Below, piece by piece: positions 26,914 to 37,400 of a DNA stretch of 57,645 nt; positions within the stretch are counted from its first letter, which is position 1, and each line of letters begins with the position of its first letter. The notes under the pieces were generated by a model, which searched no databases, had not been told where the DNA came from, and was given only the letters and a program-made list of their open reading frames with translations. The translations under genes were made by a program, and so were the position numbers. Source of the DNA: Nitrospina sp. (GTDB taxonomy: Bacteria > Nitrospinota > Nitrospinia > Nitrospinales > VA-1); assembly GCA_018673915.1 (NCBI GenBank), contig JABHBK010000041.1, forward strand, positions 1 through 57,645, read 5' to 3'.

Positions 26914-27831
26914 ATGTTTCGATTATTCGGCGAAAAAAAAGAGGAACCTCAGATAAAGGTTCTGGCACGAGAAAATACTCGATATAACGATATTTATGTC
27001 ATTCAGAACGGGGTGAACCGTGAACTCTGGTTCAAAGGCGATGGGGAATATTACCTGCAAAGCCGGGTGGACACCCTGGGACAAAACCCACTTGCCCTGG
27101 TTTATTCTCGAATGATCATGGCTTCCTTGCTGTTTTGCCCGAAACCCCAAAGAATGCTTATGGTGGGTTTAGGTGGAGGCGCAGTCACCAACTGTCTTGG
27201 CGAGTGGTTTCCAAAATTAAAAATAGATATTGTGGAGGTGGATGGAAAGGTCATTGAGGTGTCAAAAAAATATTTTTCTCTTCGCGAATCCAGCAACTGT
27301 AGAGTCTTTGAGGAAGATGGGAGAGTGTTCATTCAAAATCGTAAAGAGCAGGAGCCCTATGACTGGATTATTCTCGATGCGTTTAAGAGTGGATCGATCC
27401 CCTATCATTTGAAGACCCAGGAGTTTTACCAGGAAATTCGTGCGGTACTGGCGCCAGGGGGCGTGGTGGGGTCAAACCTTTATGGCAAAGGCAACACTTT
27501 GAAACCCCGGGATACCAAAACTTTTCTCTCGGTATTTCCTCATATTTATTGTTTTGAAGATGATGAAAAGGTTGCAACGGTGGCAATTGCTACGGATGGG
27601 GAACGTTGGAGCGAAGAAAAAATCTGCGATAAGGCCCTAACATTTCAAAAACTGCCAGAACCTTTTTCTATGGAAGAAGTGGCGAAAACTTATCGACCGG
27701 GGAAATTCCGGGAAGATTCATCCGCAATATTTAAAGACCATCCTTCGGGCAATGGATTTCTCCATGATGTAGAGCGAGAAAACCTGCAAAGCTCTAAAGA
27801 TCGACGTTATCCCATCACGAACGTCCATTAA
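26914..27831 (+). CDS. Spermidine-synthase-like methyltransferase-fold protein
   Basis: A 305-residue protein with the spermidine synthase fold: an N-terminal beta region, then MLMVGLGGGAVTNCLG near residue 85 (SAM/dcSAM loop), IVEVDGKVIEVSKKYF near 108 and WIILDAFKSGSIPYHL near 150. The aminopropyltransferase Asp-rich motif D(S/T)(S/T)DP is not present at that point (DAFKSGS instead), so polyamine synthesis is doubtful and another SAM-dependent role is possible. It is alone on the plus strand, divergent from pckA, and its 3' end runs tail-to-tail into the NHL gene with 15 bases between. Confidence 0.75.
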   Translation: MFRLFGEKKEEPQIKVLARENTRYNDIYVIQNGVNRELWFKGDGEYYLQSRVDTLGQNPLALVYSRMIMASLLFCPKPQRMLMVGLGGGAVTNCLGEWFPKLKIDIVEVDGKVIEVSKKYFSLRESSNCRVFEEDGRVFIQNRKEQEPYDWIILDAFKSGSIPYHLKTQEFYQEIRAVLAPGGVVGSNLYGKGNTLKPRDTKTFLSVFPHIYCFEDDEKVATVAIATDGERWSEEKICDKALTFQKLPEPFSMEEVAKTYRPGKFREDSSAIFKDHPSGNGFLHDVERENLQSSKDRRYPITNVH

Positions 27832-27846
27832 AATACGAACTGATTT

Positions 27847-30800
27847 TTATTTGAAGTTGGAGAGGTCAAAAATCTGCACCTTTCCTCCATCAAAATTGGC
27901 CACGGCTAACTGGTCGTTGAAGATGGACAGTCCTCCTACCTTTCCTAACTGTCCGGTTCTTCTGCCCGGTTTGTGGTAAACATTCTGAATTTCGAGTTGA
28001 TTATTGAGGTGTACGATTTGGCTGTTCCAGAAATCGGATCCAAATATGCCGTGAGTGGGATGCCAGGCCAGAAAATAAATTTCGTCCACACCCAAATTGG
28101 CTTTGCTGGTCTCGTGGATCAGGGTGCCTTGCGCATCAAAATGTTTCAGCAAAGATTCTGATCGGTCTCCGATAATGTATTCACCATTTGGCAGGCAATG
28201 GACACTGACGGGTTCTTTCAGATTTTCATTCTGCAAAGTTCTTTGGATTTTACCTTGCCCATCAAATATCCTTACCCGATTGTGTTCGGATTCCGCTACC
28301 CAGATATGATCACTCGTGTCGATTGAAAGTGAGAAGATGGGGCCAAAATCTCCTTGCCCGAACCGGAGAAGGAATCTACCCTCCCGATCAAATTTTTTGA
28401 TTTCCCGATTCTTTTCGTCAATAACATAAATCGAATTTTCGCTGTCGGTCGAAAGATTGACGGGGTATTGCAAGCAGGCCGGCGCATTGCCCCATCCGCC
28501 AAAATGGAATTGGTAATTCCCCTTTTGTGAATAGCTGAATACCTGATGATGTTCATAATCGGCAATCAATAAATCACCCTCGTGGTTATGGTGGATTCCT
28601 TGCGGGGCCAGAGTTTGACCGATCTCTCCACCGGCTTTTTCAACAATCTGAACTTCCAGAAAACCTGTATCCAGGTTTTCTGCAGAAGAGGAAAGGCCAG
28701 TGCGAAATTCTACCAGCCTGTCCAAAACATTTTTTATTCTGGAGTTCCTATGATGTTCTAACTCCAGTTGATCGAGGTCAATTTTTACCTGCTCGATTTT
28801 CCTTTCAATGCTCATCGAATCAGAGATCTCCGTGATCTGATATTTAGAAGCCAGGTCCGTCAACTGGTTATTCAAATCAGAGAGCTTGAAGGTGTTTTCC
28901 TTGCGGGATTTTGAGGTTTCACGAATTAGTTGATCCCGTTGACAATGGAAATCATCAAAGGACTCAAAAAATTGCTTTGCTTCTGGGCCTTCGTTATCAG
29001 CCAGAGACAAAAAGGCGCCGGCGAGAACGAGACGGTTTAAGTTGAGCGACTGGTTAATGTCGAGGCTCATGACCATTCTGCGAATCAGGTTGATTTGAAA
29101 CTGCACAATGGCGATATTGTCACTTATTGTAATAGGAGAGACCTTGTCTTCGACCTTTGCCTTTATCAACTGGGCATCTAAATCCTTCCGCTTCTGTGAC
29201 AACTCTTCCAATTGTTGAATGAGTTCCTGGGCTTTTTCTTGGTAGGTAATTTGAGCTTCCAGCAAATTTAAAGCACAACGTGCAAGCTCCTTTTTGTGGT
29301 CCGAAAAACCGGGAAACTGGAACTCGTCCTGTCCCCAAACCAGTCCCTCACCTTGACTGATTAATGGTGAGGCCTCTGTAATAAAGGCTTTAAAAGTTGC
29401 TTCTAAATCCAGGTTCTCGGAGTCATACGAAATGGGAGCAAGGTCTGCGAGGGTGAGATCTATGATGTGGTCTGGTTTACTATAAGAATGATTTTTGAAA
29501 AGAGCATCCAACGTGCTTGAAAATTTCTGATCCAATCGGGGATAGGTCAACCAATCCTCATGAAATCCGATCAGAATTTTGAGGAGATCTTCCAAGCCGG
29601 AAAGATCGCCTGCCGTTTTTCCGGCTAGATTTTCAGGACTGACATTCTGTTCGGTATTACGTGCAAGGCTTCTAAAATTGAACCAGTGAGATTGCAATTC
29701 AAACAGCAGATGCTGTTGCAAATCCATGATGCGACAGTTGGAATAATATTGGGTGAGGAAGGTCGATAGTTTGTCCTTTTCTCCTTGAGATTCTCCCAAA
29801 ATCTGAACCATGGATTCTTCGCTTTTTTCTTTTTGCTCGAAAAATTCTTTCATCAGGCTCAGGGTTTCCTTCGCCTGTTGGAGAAGAACATCTTTTACAG
29901 GTTTTAATGGGGTCTCGGCTAAATGGCTTTCAGTTAAATTACAAATAAACCGGGAAAATTTTTGCACCTTCTTTCGGTAGCAATAAAACTCATTTTGGGT
30001 CAAGCGGTAATATTTTTTATCTTCCTGTTCAGCTACGTATAGGTCGCGGTTAAAATCACGAACTCCATCCGGGTCTTTAACAATCTTGCGTTGCTCTTCA
30101 TATAGATGCTCGGTAAATATTGCAACCACATCCTGCCAGGAATGAAAACATTCTAGAACCTTGTTCCTTGCATCTTGTAATTGTTGTTCAGCCCCTTGGC
30201 AGGCAAGTTCCAAGGCGGTGTCGGTAATGACTGTTCCCTTGGTAGACAGGAGACTGAGCGGAAGCGATGCGTCTATCTTAGAGTCTTTAAAAGGAGTGGT
30301 TTCTGATTTATTTTCGGTCAAAAGGGTCAGGGTTTTTTCAATAGCTGTCAGGGATTTTAGGTTGTCATTCGCATCTTCCAGAGTAAGGGCCTGGTATAAA
30401 ATGTGAGCAGGATCTGGCTCAGGAACCGAAGCCAAACTTTCTGCCAGAGTATTCTGTGAAACAAGTGGAATAAGATATTTAAAAATTCGGGTATTGAAAG
30501 TGAAGCCAATATGCAGGCAACCTTTTGGATCTATTGCGGTCAAACACGGCGCTTCAAAAGGCTGGCCTGAATTGCTGGGGTCTATAGAAAACAAATACTG
30601 GCCAAAGGGAGAAATAACCTGGACACGTTCATTATTCAGGTCTGCGATATAAAGCAAGTCATTGGGAGCTACGGTCACGCAAAGGGGATACTGGAACTGT
30701 CCGGGTTTGGTACCTTGTTCTCCGAACGATAAAATTTCCTGCCATTGAGGACTGAATTTTCGAACTCTATGGTTGCCGCTATCGGTGATAAAAAAATTTC

Positions 30801-31437
30801 CATGGCTGTCTTTAGCGATGGAAGTGGGGAGTTCAAATAAAATAGGGTCCAGCAGGTTTTCGGGGGTTCCAAGAAGTTCCGCTAATTGCCTTTCTAAAAC
30901 TGTTCCCCGATCTCCCAACCAACCCAGAGACAAACCTTGGGGGTCAAAGAACTGAATCCGATGGTTGTAACGTTCTACGACAATCAAGTTCCCCGAAGGC
31001 TCCACCATGATGTCATAAGGCTCATTCAACTCCCCTTTTCCATCTCCGCAGGTGCCAAAAGTAAGAAGAGAAGTCCCCTTGGCATCAAATTTCTGTACAC
31101 GATGGTTCCAACTATCAGCAACATAGATATTTCCTTCAGGGTCCACCGCAATGCCTTTGGGATATTGAAATTGCCCCGGCTCCTTCCCCTTCGAGCCAAA
31201 ACTATTTAGCAGGTTAAATTGAGAATCATAAATTTGAACACGATGGTTGAAATCATCGGAAAGTAAAAGGTTGCCATCATGGGAAAAACATAATCCTGAA
31301 GGGGGTGACAATTCTTCATTGGAAGAGTCTTCAGCCCGATAAGCATTTTCAAATTTCATGGGAAACAAAGAGGTTGTCATGAACGAGTGAACCTTTGGAG
31401 GTTTCGTGCGGGGAATGCCTAATGAATTCATCCGCAT
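27847..31437 (-). CDS. Giant NHL-repeat protein with two propellers and a coiled-coil middle
   Basis: A 1196-residue protein without a signal peptide, so probably cytoplasmic. Residues 30-340 carry NHL repeats recognisable by NHRVQIYD, NHRVQKFD, NHRIQFFD, NHRVRKFS and NERVQVIS; residues 950-1196 carry a second set (HHQVFSYS, NREIKKFD, HNRVRIFD). Each set is long enough for a beta-propeller. The 600 residues between are rich in Glu, Lys, Gln and Leu and look mostly helical/coiled coil. The N-terminus may instead start at the Met at 31380 (MTTSLF). NHL propellers bind proteins, RNA or sugars. It is followed upstream by two radical SAM/SPASM genes on the same strand. Confidence 0.8.
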   Translation of the reverse strand: MRMNSLGIPRTKPPKVHSFMTTSLFPMKFENAYRAEDSSNEELSPPSGLCFSHDGNLLLSDDFNHRVQIYDSQFNLLNSFGSKGKEPGQFQYPKGIAVDPEGNIYVADSWNHRVQKFDAKGTSLLTFGTCGDGKGELNEPYDIMVEPSGNLIVVERYNHRIQFFDPQGLSLGWLGDRGTVLERQLAELLGTPENLLDPILFELPTSIAKDSHGNFFITDSGNHRVRKFSPQWQEILSFGEQGTKPGQFQYPLCVTVAPNDLLYIADLNNERVQVISPFGQYLFSIDPSNSGQPFEAPCLTAIDPKGCLHIGFTFNTRIFKYLIPLVSQNTLAESLASVPEPDPAHILYQALTLEDANDNLKSLTAIEKTLTLLTENKSETTPFKDSKIDASLPLSLLSTKGTVITDTALELACQGAEQQLQDARNKVLECFHSWQDVVAIFTEHLYEEQRKIVKDPDGVRDFNRDLYVAEQEDKKYYRLTQNEFYCYRKKVQKFSRFICNLTESHLAETPLKPVKDVLLQQAKETLSLMKEFFEQKEKSEESMVQILGESQGEKDKLSTFLTQYYSNCRIMDLQQHLLFELQSHWFNFRSLARNTEQNVSPENLAGKTAGDLSGLEDLLKILIGFHEDWLTYPRLDQKFSSTLDALFKNHSYSKPDHIIDLTLADLAPISYDSENLDLEATFKAFITEASPLISQGEGLVWGQDEFQFPGFSDHKKELARCALNLLEAQITYQEKAQELIQQLEELSQKRKDLDAQLIKAKVEDKVSPITISDNIAIVQFQINLIRRMVMSLDINQSLNLNRLVLAGAFLSLADNEGPEAKQFFESFDDFHCQRDQLIRETSKSRKENTFKLSDLNNQLTDLASKYQITEISDSMSIERKIEQVKIDLDQLELEHHRNSRIKNVLDRLVEFRTGLSSSAENLDTGFLEVQIVEKAGGEIGQTLAPQGIHHNHEGDLLIADYEHHQVFSYSQKGNYQFHFGGWGNAPACLQYPVNLSTDSENSIYVIDEKNREIKKFDREGRFLLRFGQGDFGPIFSLSIDTSDHIWVAESEHNRVRIFDGQGKIQRTLQNENLKEPVSVHCLPNGEYIIGDRSESLLKHFDAQGTLIHETSKANLGVDEIYFLAWHPTHGIFGSDFWNSQIVHLNNQLEIQNVYHKPGRRTGQLGKVGGLSIFNDQLAVANFDGGKVQIFDLSNFK

Positions 31438-31523
31438 TTAATCATAACTGCAATGATAAAACAAATCATATTGGGAGTGCTTTGACTCAAAGAAAAATCT
31501 AACTTCGAGCCAATATTTAAATA

Positions 31524-33023
31524 TTAGGAGGACTGAGGGAGGGTCACTTCTTCCACTTTTGAAAAGACAGCGGGTTTGAAAAAATCGATGAATTCATAGT
31601 TTGTCTTTCTAGCAGAAACAGAGGGTTCCATGCTGTTTGGGTAACGCATGAGAAGAGCAAGAAAGGCAAAAGCAAGGGTATGGTCGAAACAGAACCGCAC
31701 AGCATTTTTCATATGCTCCAGGGCTTCTTTTTGTCGGTTGTTATTCAGGCTTATCACTCCAAGATGAAACCATGACTTCCCGATCAATTGCCTATCTCTG
31801 GAAATCCGGGTGATTTTTCGATAGAGGGATTCGGCTTTATCCATTTTATTTTCCGATTTGTACTGTCCGGCCTCGCGATACCAGGGCAGGCAATCTTCAT
31901 CGTTGGGTTTCGCGCCTGCGAAGGAATCCTTCAACTGTTCAGGATTAAGCACCCAGCAGGTTTGGCAGACTTCAGGAAGGTTTTCCTGGATTCCCGAAAA
32001 ATGAAGGGAGCGGAAATAACGCAAGGGAAAGGAATTCCAGTACTCTTCGGGAAGAAGCTCATCAATATTCAGAGGGATGTCGAGTGAGCCGCAACACAAG
32101 TCTGGCTTTTGCCGGTTTAAATTAAACATCAGATGTTTGTCCACGAAATAGCAAGTTTCGGGAGAAGTTTCTACTTCTGCTTTTTCAAAAAATCGCACAT
32201 GCATTTCCAGGGCGTTCCATTTTGCCATCACAGAATTGATTTTTTCGCGATAAATTTTCAGGTCCGTGAAAATGGATTTTTGGTATAGAGAGTGGTTGTG
32301 TGGCACCATATAGATAAGGTCAACTGAAGGTATGTCATGCGATTTTGCAGTTTTTATGATTTCATCGAGTTGATTGATGTTTTCAGAATCGACCGCCACG
32401 GTGAGGTGAAGGATAGGATGTGAAACATTCAAAACTTGTTTGGTTTTCTGGATGAGCCCAACCTTTTCCCAGAATTTATTGATATAGCTGTCCCGGCCTC
32501 CGCCATGTCCGGCTGTAGTTTTGCCGTCAAACGAAAGGTTGAGGTAATGCAGTTGGGCGCGAATTAGTTTTTCGATGGTTTTCTTATTCAGTGGTACCCC
32601 ACTTGTCGAAATGAATGTGATCTTATCCCTAAGTTTCTCCAGAAAAATCTCCAGGTGTGGGGAATCCAGAGTTTCTCCTAGCCCTACCAGGGCAACATGG
32701 GTGGCATTGTGAATCCATGGAGCTAAGGCTTCAAATTCATCAGGGGAAAGGTATTTGTAATCTTCAAACAGGGAAGTTTTATCCGCAAATCCGGCATTGC
32801 ACATTTCGCAACCGATACCGCAGGTGTATGAAACCGAGGTGGTGATGAATTTTGGAAGCGGCGATTTCCACTCCGCTAAAGGGAGACTCTGACTAGGGAT
32901 TTTGTCGAGAAGTTTGGCAAGGTCTTTGAGCTCAGGATTGTTATGCTGAGAGAAAAGGTTGCTGGCTTGTTCAAGGTTGTCGGTAAGGATAAAACGGATA
33001 ATCTCTTTTTTAAGCTGCTCCAT
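31524..33023 (-). CDS. Radical SAM/SPASM-like protein with C-terminal TPR
   Basis: A 499-residue protein with the radical SAM cluster motif Cys68-x3-Cys72-x2-Cys75 (CGIGCEMC), the beta-strand GLGETLDSP that follows as in the SAM-binding GGEP region, and a Cys-rich C-terminal segment (CCGSLDIP, then CQTCWVLNPEQ) like the SPASM/Twitch auxiliary cluster. The last 110 residues look like two to three TPRs. The start at 33023 is chosen over 33173 because the longer version would overlap the upstream radical SAM gene by more than 100 bases. With this start the gap between the two is 25 bases. Substrate unknown. Confidence 0.82.
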   Translation of the reverse strand: MEQLKKEIIRFILTDNLEQASNLFSQHNNPELKDLAKLLDKIPSQSLPLAEWKSPLPKFITTSVSYTCGIGCEMCNAGFADKTSLFEDYKYLSPDEFEALAPWIHNATHVALVGLGETLDSPHLEIFLEKLRDKITFISTSGVPLNKKTIEKLIRAQLHYLNLSFDGKTTAGHGGGRDSYINKFWEKVGLIQKTKQVLNVSHPILHLTVAVDSENINQLDEIIKTAKSHDIPSVDLIYMVPHNHSLYQKSIFTDLKIYREKINSVMAKWNALEMHVRFFEKAEVETSPETCYFVDKHLMFNLNRQKPDLCCGSLDIPLNIDELLPEEYWNSFPLRYFRSLHFSGIQENLPEVCQTCWVLNPEQLKDSFAGAKPNDEDCLPWYREAGQYKSENKMDKAESLYRKITRISRDRQLIGKSWFHLGVISLNNNRQKEALEHMKNAVRFCFDHTLAFAFLALLMRYPNSMEPSVSARKTNYEFIDFFKPAVFSKVEEVTLPQSS

Positions 33024-33048
33024 ACTCAGTTGAAGATGTAAATGAGGA

Positions 33049-34227
33049 TTAAAACCGTTTACCGTTATAGACGTTGCACACCTCGCACCATCTATTGGGT
33101 TTTCCATTGGTGAGCCCTTCACGAAACTCAACGAACTTTTTGCTGTTCCAGATGCCTTCAAAGTCCTGATCATTTAAGTTCCCTACAGAATAACGGCGGG
33201 AAATCTGGCAACAGGGATAAACATTCCCTTCAGGGTCTACTTGGGCCCATGAATAGGGCATATGGCAGCCCTTTTTTTCTTCTGAAGATTTTTCTTCGCT
33301 AATGGGTTTTGCTTGCGGAAGCGAGAGATAATCCTCAGGAGGTAAATAAGGAATCTGATATTCTTTGGATTTTTTGTCAATTTCTCCAAATACCTTCTCA
33401 ATATGTTCTCTGTCACAGGTGTTCAAATGCTGGTCCTTGAAATACAATTTATCGCTAAGTTCTTCTCTCCGGTCCTTATAAATATCCGAAGGAACGGCGT
33501 TGAGATGAACGAAGTAGACATAGTCCAGACCCAATTCATGGGCTAGGTCCATGATGCCTGGAAGTTCATCGATATTCTTTTTCAAACAAACCGCATTAAA
33601 ATACAAAACAGGATAGGGAGAGCCCATGGACTTCTTATAATCCGTCAAGTGTTTGATATTGGTTTTCATTAAATCGAAATCAGAACCGCGAATGTATTCA
33701 TAAAGTTCTTTTGAAGAAGCCTCGATGGAAATCAGGATTTGGTGTAGCAGGTTTTCTTCAACAATTGCTTTACACCACTTTTCGGTTAATAGAGATCCTG
33801 TGGTTACGATTTGTACATGTTTAAAGCCTCGGCTCTTGACGTAACGCAATATATCCATCAAGTCTGTTCTTATCAGAGGCTCTCCAAAGTCGCTGAGTAA
33901 CAGGCTTTCGAAGTTTTCAGGAGAAAATCTGGAGAGATATTTTTTAAAGTTTTCCAAGGAGATGTCTTTTCGAAGGTATTTGCTTTCCCTTGGGCAATGT
34001 TTGCAGAGTAAATTGCAGTTGTCGGTGACTGGAACCTGAAGAACATTCCAGTTCTTGTTCCACGCGGAGTCATTGCCTAAATCAATGGTTGTGGATTGTG
34101 ATTCATATAAATGACCCTTGATTTTTACTTGCAGGTGCAAATCATGGGCGAAAAGGCGTGGATCATTGGGATCACTAAAAATTTCTTCAACCTGATCTTC
34201 CTGCTTGAGAAGGACAACTTGGGGCAT
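33049..34227 (-). CDS. Radical SAM/SPASM protein
   Basis: A 392-residue radical SAM enzyme. An N-terminal 65 residues of unknown fold precede the cluster motif Cys71-x3-Cys75-x2-Cys78 (CNLLCKHC). The GEPLIRTDLMDIL segment is the SAM-binding GEP motif. The C-terminus has a SPASM domain with Cys in KKGCHMPYSWAQVDPEGNVYPCCQ and WCEVCNVYNGKRF, expected to hold an auxiliary 4Fe-4S cluster. Such enzymes modify peptides, proteins or small molecules; no precursor peptide is visible in the 256 bases upstream. A promoter is predicted at 34301-34328. Confidence 0.88.
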   Translation of the reverse strand: MPQVVLLKQEDQVEEIFSDPNDPRLFAHDLHLQVKIKGHLYESQSTTIDLGNDSAWNKNWNVLQVPVTDNCNLLCKHCPRESKYLRKDISLENFKKYLSRFSPENFESLLLSDFGEPLIRTDLMDILRYVKSRGFKHVQIVTTGSLLTEKWCKAIVEENLLHQILISIEASSKELYEYIRGSDFDLMKTNIKHLTDYKKSMGSPYPVLYFNAVCLKKNIDELPGIMDLAHELGLDYVYFVHLNAVPSDIYKDRREELSDKLYFKDQHLNTCDREHIEKVFGEIDKKSKEYQIPYLPPEDYLSLPQAKPISEEKSSEEKKGCHMPYSWAQVDPEGNVYPCCQISRRYSVGNLNDQDFEGIWNSKKFVEFREGLTNGKPNRWCEVCNVYNGKRF

Positions 34228-34300
34228 AGAGTTTCTATCCTTTGATCACTTATATGGTTAATTTTTCATCTGTTACTCATTAGCTACAGACACAAGAGTT

Positions 34301-34328
34301 ATTATAATCTTATCGGGGAATAGAACAA
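34301..34328 (-). promoter_or_regulatory. Predicted sigma-70 promoter for radical SAM/NHL genes
   Basis: On the minus strand TTGTTC (34323-34328), 16-base spacer, TATAAT (34301-34306). It faces the radical SAM gene starting at 34227. Confidence 0.45.
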
Positions 34329-34483
34329 AACCTTAATAGGTTGGAGGGAAGTTTTTGGAAAAGAGGAGGGGTGAAAACAGGTTTAGTATAAAGGGTTATA
34401 CCTTGGCTTCTGGATAAGGTAGCTGAAAGTGCTTTGAGGTTTTAAGCAAAATAGGATAGATGCTACCTTGAAAGAAATTTTCT

Positions 34484-37400
34484 TCAATCGGTGATGATAT
34501 GTTCTTTGATTTCGGAGTCTGAAAAGGTTCGATTTCGTTGAATCTGGAATCGGCGAAAAAGCATTTGCGGGAGCATTTTCAATGCATCCCATTTACTTTT
34601 CAGCAAAACCTGACCTTGTCCTCGATAAGTGAAGTATTTGATATCTGAAAACTGATGTTTCCAGATGGAATAGAGGTATTTAAAATACATATTGAGGGAA
34701 TAGTTTTTGATGAATACCCATATGTCATTTCTCTTGCATAAATAAACATAACGGTCGCTGTACAGGCCTACCGTGGCAGTGCCGATGTGGTAGACCTTGG
34801 CTTTAGGCAGGTAAACGGCTTTCAGTCCTTGCAATTGCCCCCGCATATTGAGATCGACATCTTCCGCGAAGATAAAAAAATCTTCATCGAAAAGACCCAC
34901 TTGCTTGAAGAATTCTCGCCGGTAAATACCCGCACCTGCACAGGCCCCAAAAACATATTCTTCTTTTTCATACTGGCCCAGATCTTTTTCTCCCTGTCCT
35001 CTCCCTCCACCCGATGACCAGCTGTGGAACAGGTCGCCAGTGTTATAGAATACATCGCGCTGGTCGAGAAACATCATTTTGGTGGTGCCCATGCCGCATT
35101 CAGGATGGCGTTCCATGCCTTCATAGAGTTCTTTTAGCCAGTCGGGGGTCACCTCGATATCGTTATTGAGCAGGACAATATATTCCGCATTAGAGGCCTT
35201 AATACCCTCATTACAGGCAATGGCAAACCCCATGTTATCGGGAAGTTTAAGTAATCTCACTTCGGGGTATTTTTCTTCGATCATTTCGCGGGAGCCATCT
35301 GTTGAGCCATTATCGATAACGATGATTTCGTAGTCTTTGAAATCGAGTTGGGCAAGGGAATCGAGGCACATGCCGACGAACCGCATTCCATTCCAATTGG
35401 GGACTACAATGCTTACTTTCAAGGGATAACCTTTCTGGAGTTTTGAGCTTGTCTTTGCCTTTTCGGTGTTTTTTCCGAAATCCTGAACAGTAACTTTCAG
35501 GGTGTTCTCTGCTTGAGGTTGGTTTTTCAGCAAATCTTTTGCTCCCTGATGAGAGGGTTGTTTTTTAAGACATTGTTGGAGGAATTGCGTTTGTTTATCA
35601 GGAGAAACCAGTAAAGCCATTCTGAACCAGGCATTGGCTTGAATATGGGAGTAATTCTGCTTCGACTTCGCTAGCTCTTCAAATAACTTATAAGCTTCAA
35701 GTCGATCCCCAAATTTTTCCAAGGCCGAAGCGAATGCATAGCGCAGGATTCCATTTCCCGGGTTTTTTTGTAGATAAAATTCCAGTGTTTCATGTTCTGG
35801 TCTCTGGTTGGAATTCATTTGAGCAAGATTTTTTATGATCAGAGTCTGTAACCATTCACGGTCTTTGGGTTCATTAATTCCCAAGGTTTCTTGGTAAAGG
35901 TTGTTGAGCCTGTCTCCGTCTCCCAATTTCACAAGACATTCTATAGATAGTTCCCAGCAATCATGTCGACGGAGCCCTTCATTCCTTACCTTATCAAAGC
36001 GTATTAATGCCTCTTCATATCTTTCTTCCCGTTTCATGATGAGGCCATGTAAAAAGATGTCTTCAGGATGGTAATCAAACTGCCTGATTTCTTCCTGGAT
36101 TAGGGTCAGTGCTTCATCCAGCTTTTCCAGTTGGAGTTTTTGGTGGGCCAGCTTGATTCTTAGGTCGGGCCAATTTGAAGCTTGTTGAAGGGCAGTTTCA
36201 AAAGCCGTTTCAGATTTTCCTGGAAGACCAAGAAAAGCATAAACCTCTCCCATATAAATATATCCTTCAACGTCATTAGGATTTATTTTTGTCAATTTGC
36301 GACATTCCCTGAGGGCAGTGATCAGCTTGCCCTGATCTGCATCGGCACGAATTATTCCTGGAGCATGCCAGTCTGCTTGGGTGAGGGATTCCATTTGCCC
36401 CATTTTTTCCTGCCAGGACAAGTTCAGTGGATTAACTGCGGGTGAATCTTGAGATTCCAATCGGTAAACTGGAAACCTGGCCAGCATGACTTTTAGTAGT
36501 TTGTAACGCAGGCCGGTAATTTCTTCAAGATATTGGATATCCAGATCGGGAAAACTCTTGATTAGATATTTTGGCTTATGCTGCAATAGTCCGCCTATAA
36601 AACTGTCATAAAAACTTTCCAGATCCGGAGTGTCCCAGGGGCCAATAGTGTAATGCAGAAAGTTGTCGGAAGCTGGTGAATCGACTAGGTGATACAGTTG
36701 TGAAAAAGTGCCCCAAACAAAAATTCGTTCACCACTTTCGCCGCGCCTTCTCATCAGACGTTTGAGAATTTTACCCAGCCGGGGTAGATAAAGGTATTGG
36801 TCAAATTTTTCGTATTGGGCCAGAGTTTCCGGTTCAGTGGGTCGAAGATAATAAAAGGCCATAGTTTTTAAATTCCATGCCAACAAAACTCCGAAACTGG
36901 CAAGAATCATTCCCGCTGTTGTGGGTTCCAGGCTCGACACCATATCCATTCCTAATCCACAGGCCAAGGAAAGCAGACCAAATAAGGGCAGATAGTGGTA
37001 TCTGGAAAATGCTCGTTGAAAAATGATCATGCTAAACAGGACGAGGGTGAATGCTGCCAGCCAGGTATTTTTGCTCTGGACTAAAAATAATACCAGTGGA
37101 AGGAGACCCAGCCAGACAGGCAGGGCCTGCTTGAACAATTGGCCGATTTCAAACAAGACGCTAAAGTGCATGCTTTTGGTGCGAGTCAGCCTGAGAGTGG
37201 TGGCCATTCGGGTTTTCATTTGCTTGCGCGATTCCGCGTCCCAGAATCCCATCTTCCATTCTGTCAGGTTGGCAAGCGCCATAACTCCAATCGAAGCTAG
37301 AGAAAACTGGACTGAGGCAAGCCAGCCAAATTCGTACCAGACCGCAGGTGCAAGGGCAGCGGTGAATAGAGCGGTTGTGTATTTTGGGATGGTGGCAAGG

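Noticed and set aside
27102..27332. Minus-strand frames opposite the spermidine-synthase-like gene
   Set aside because: They are shadow frames of the real gene, with no family match.
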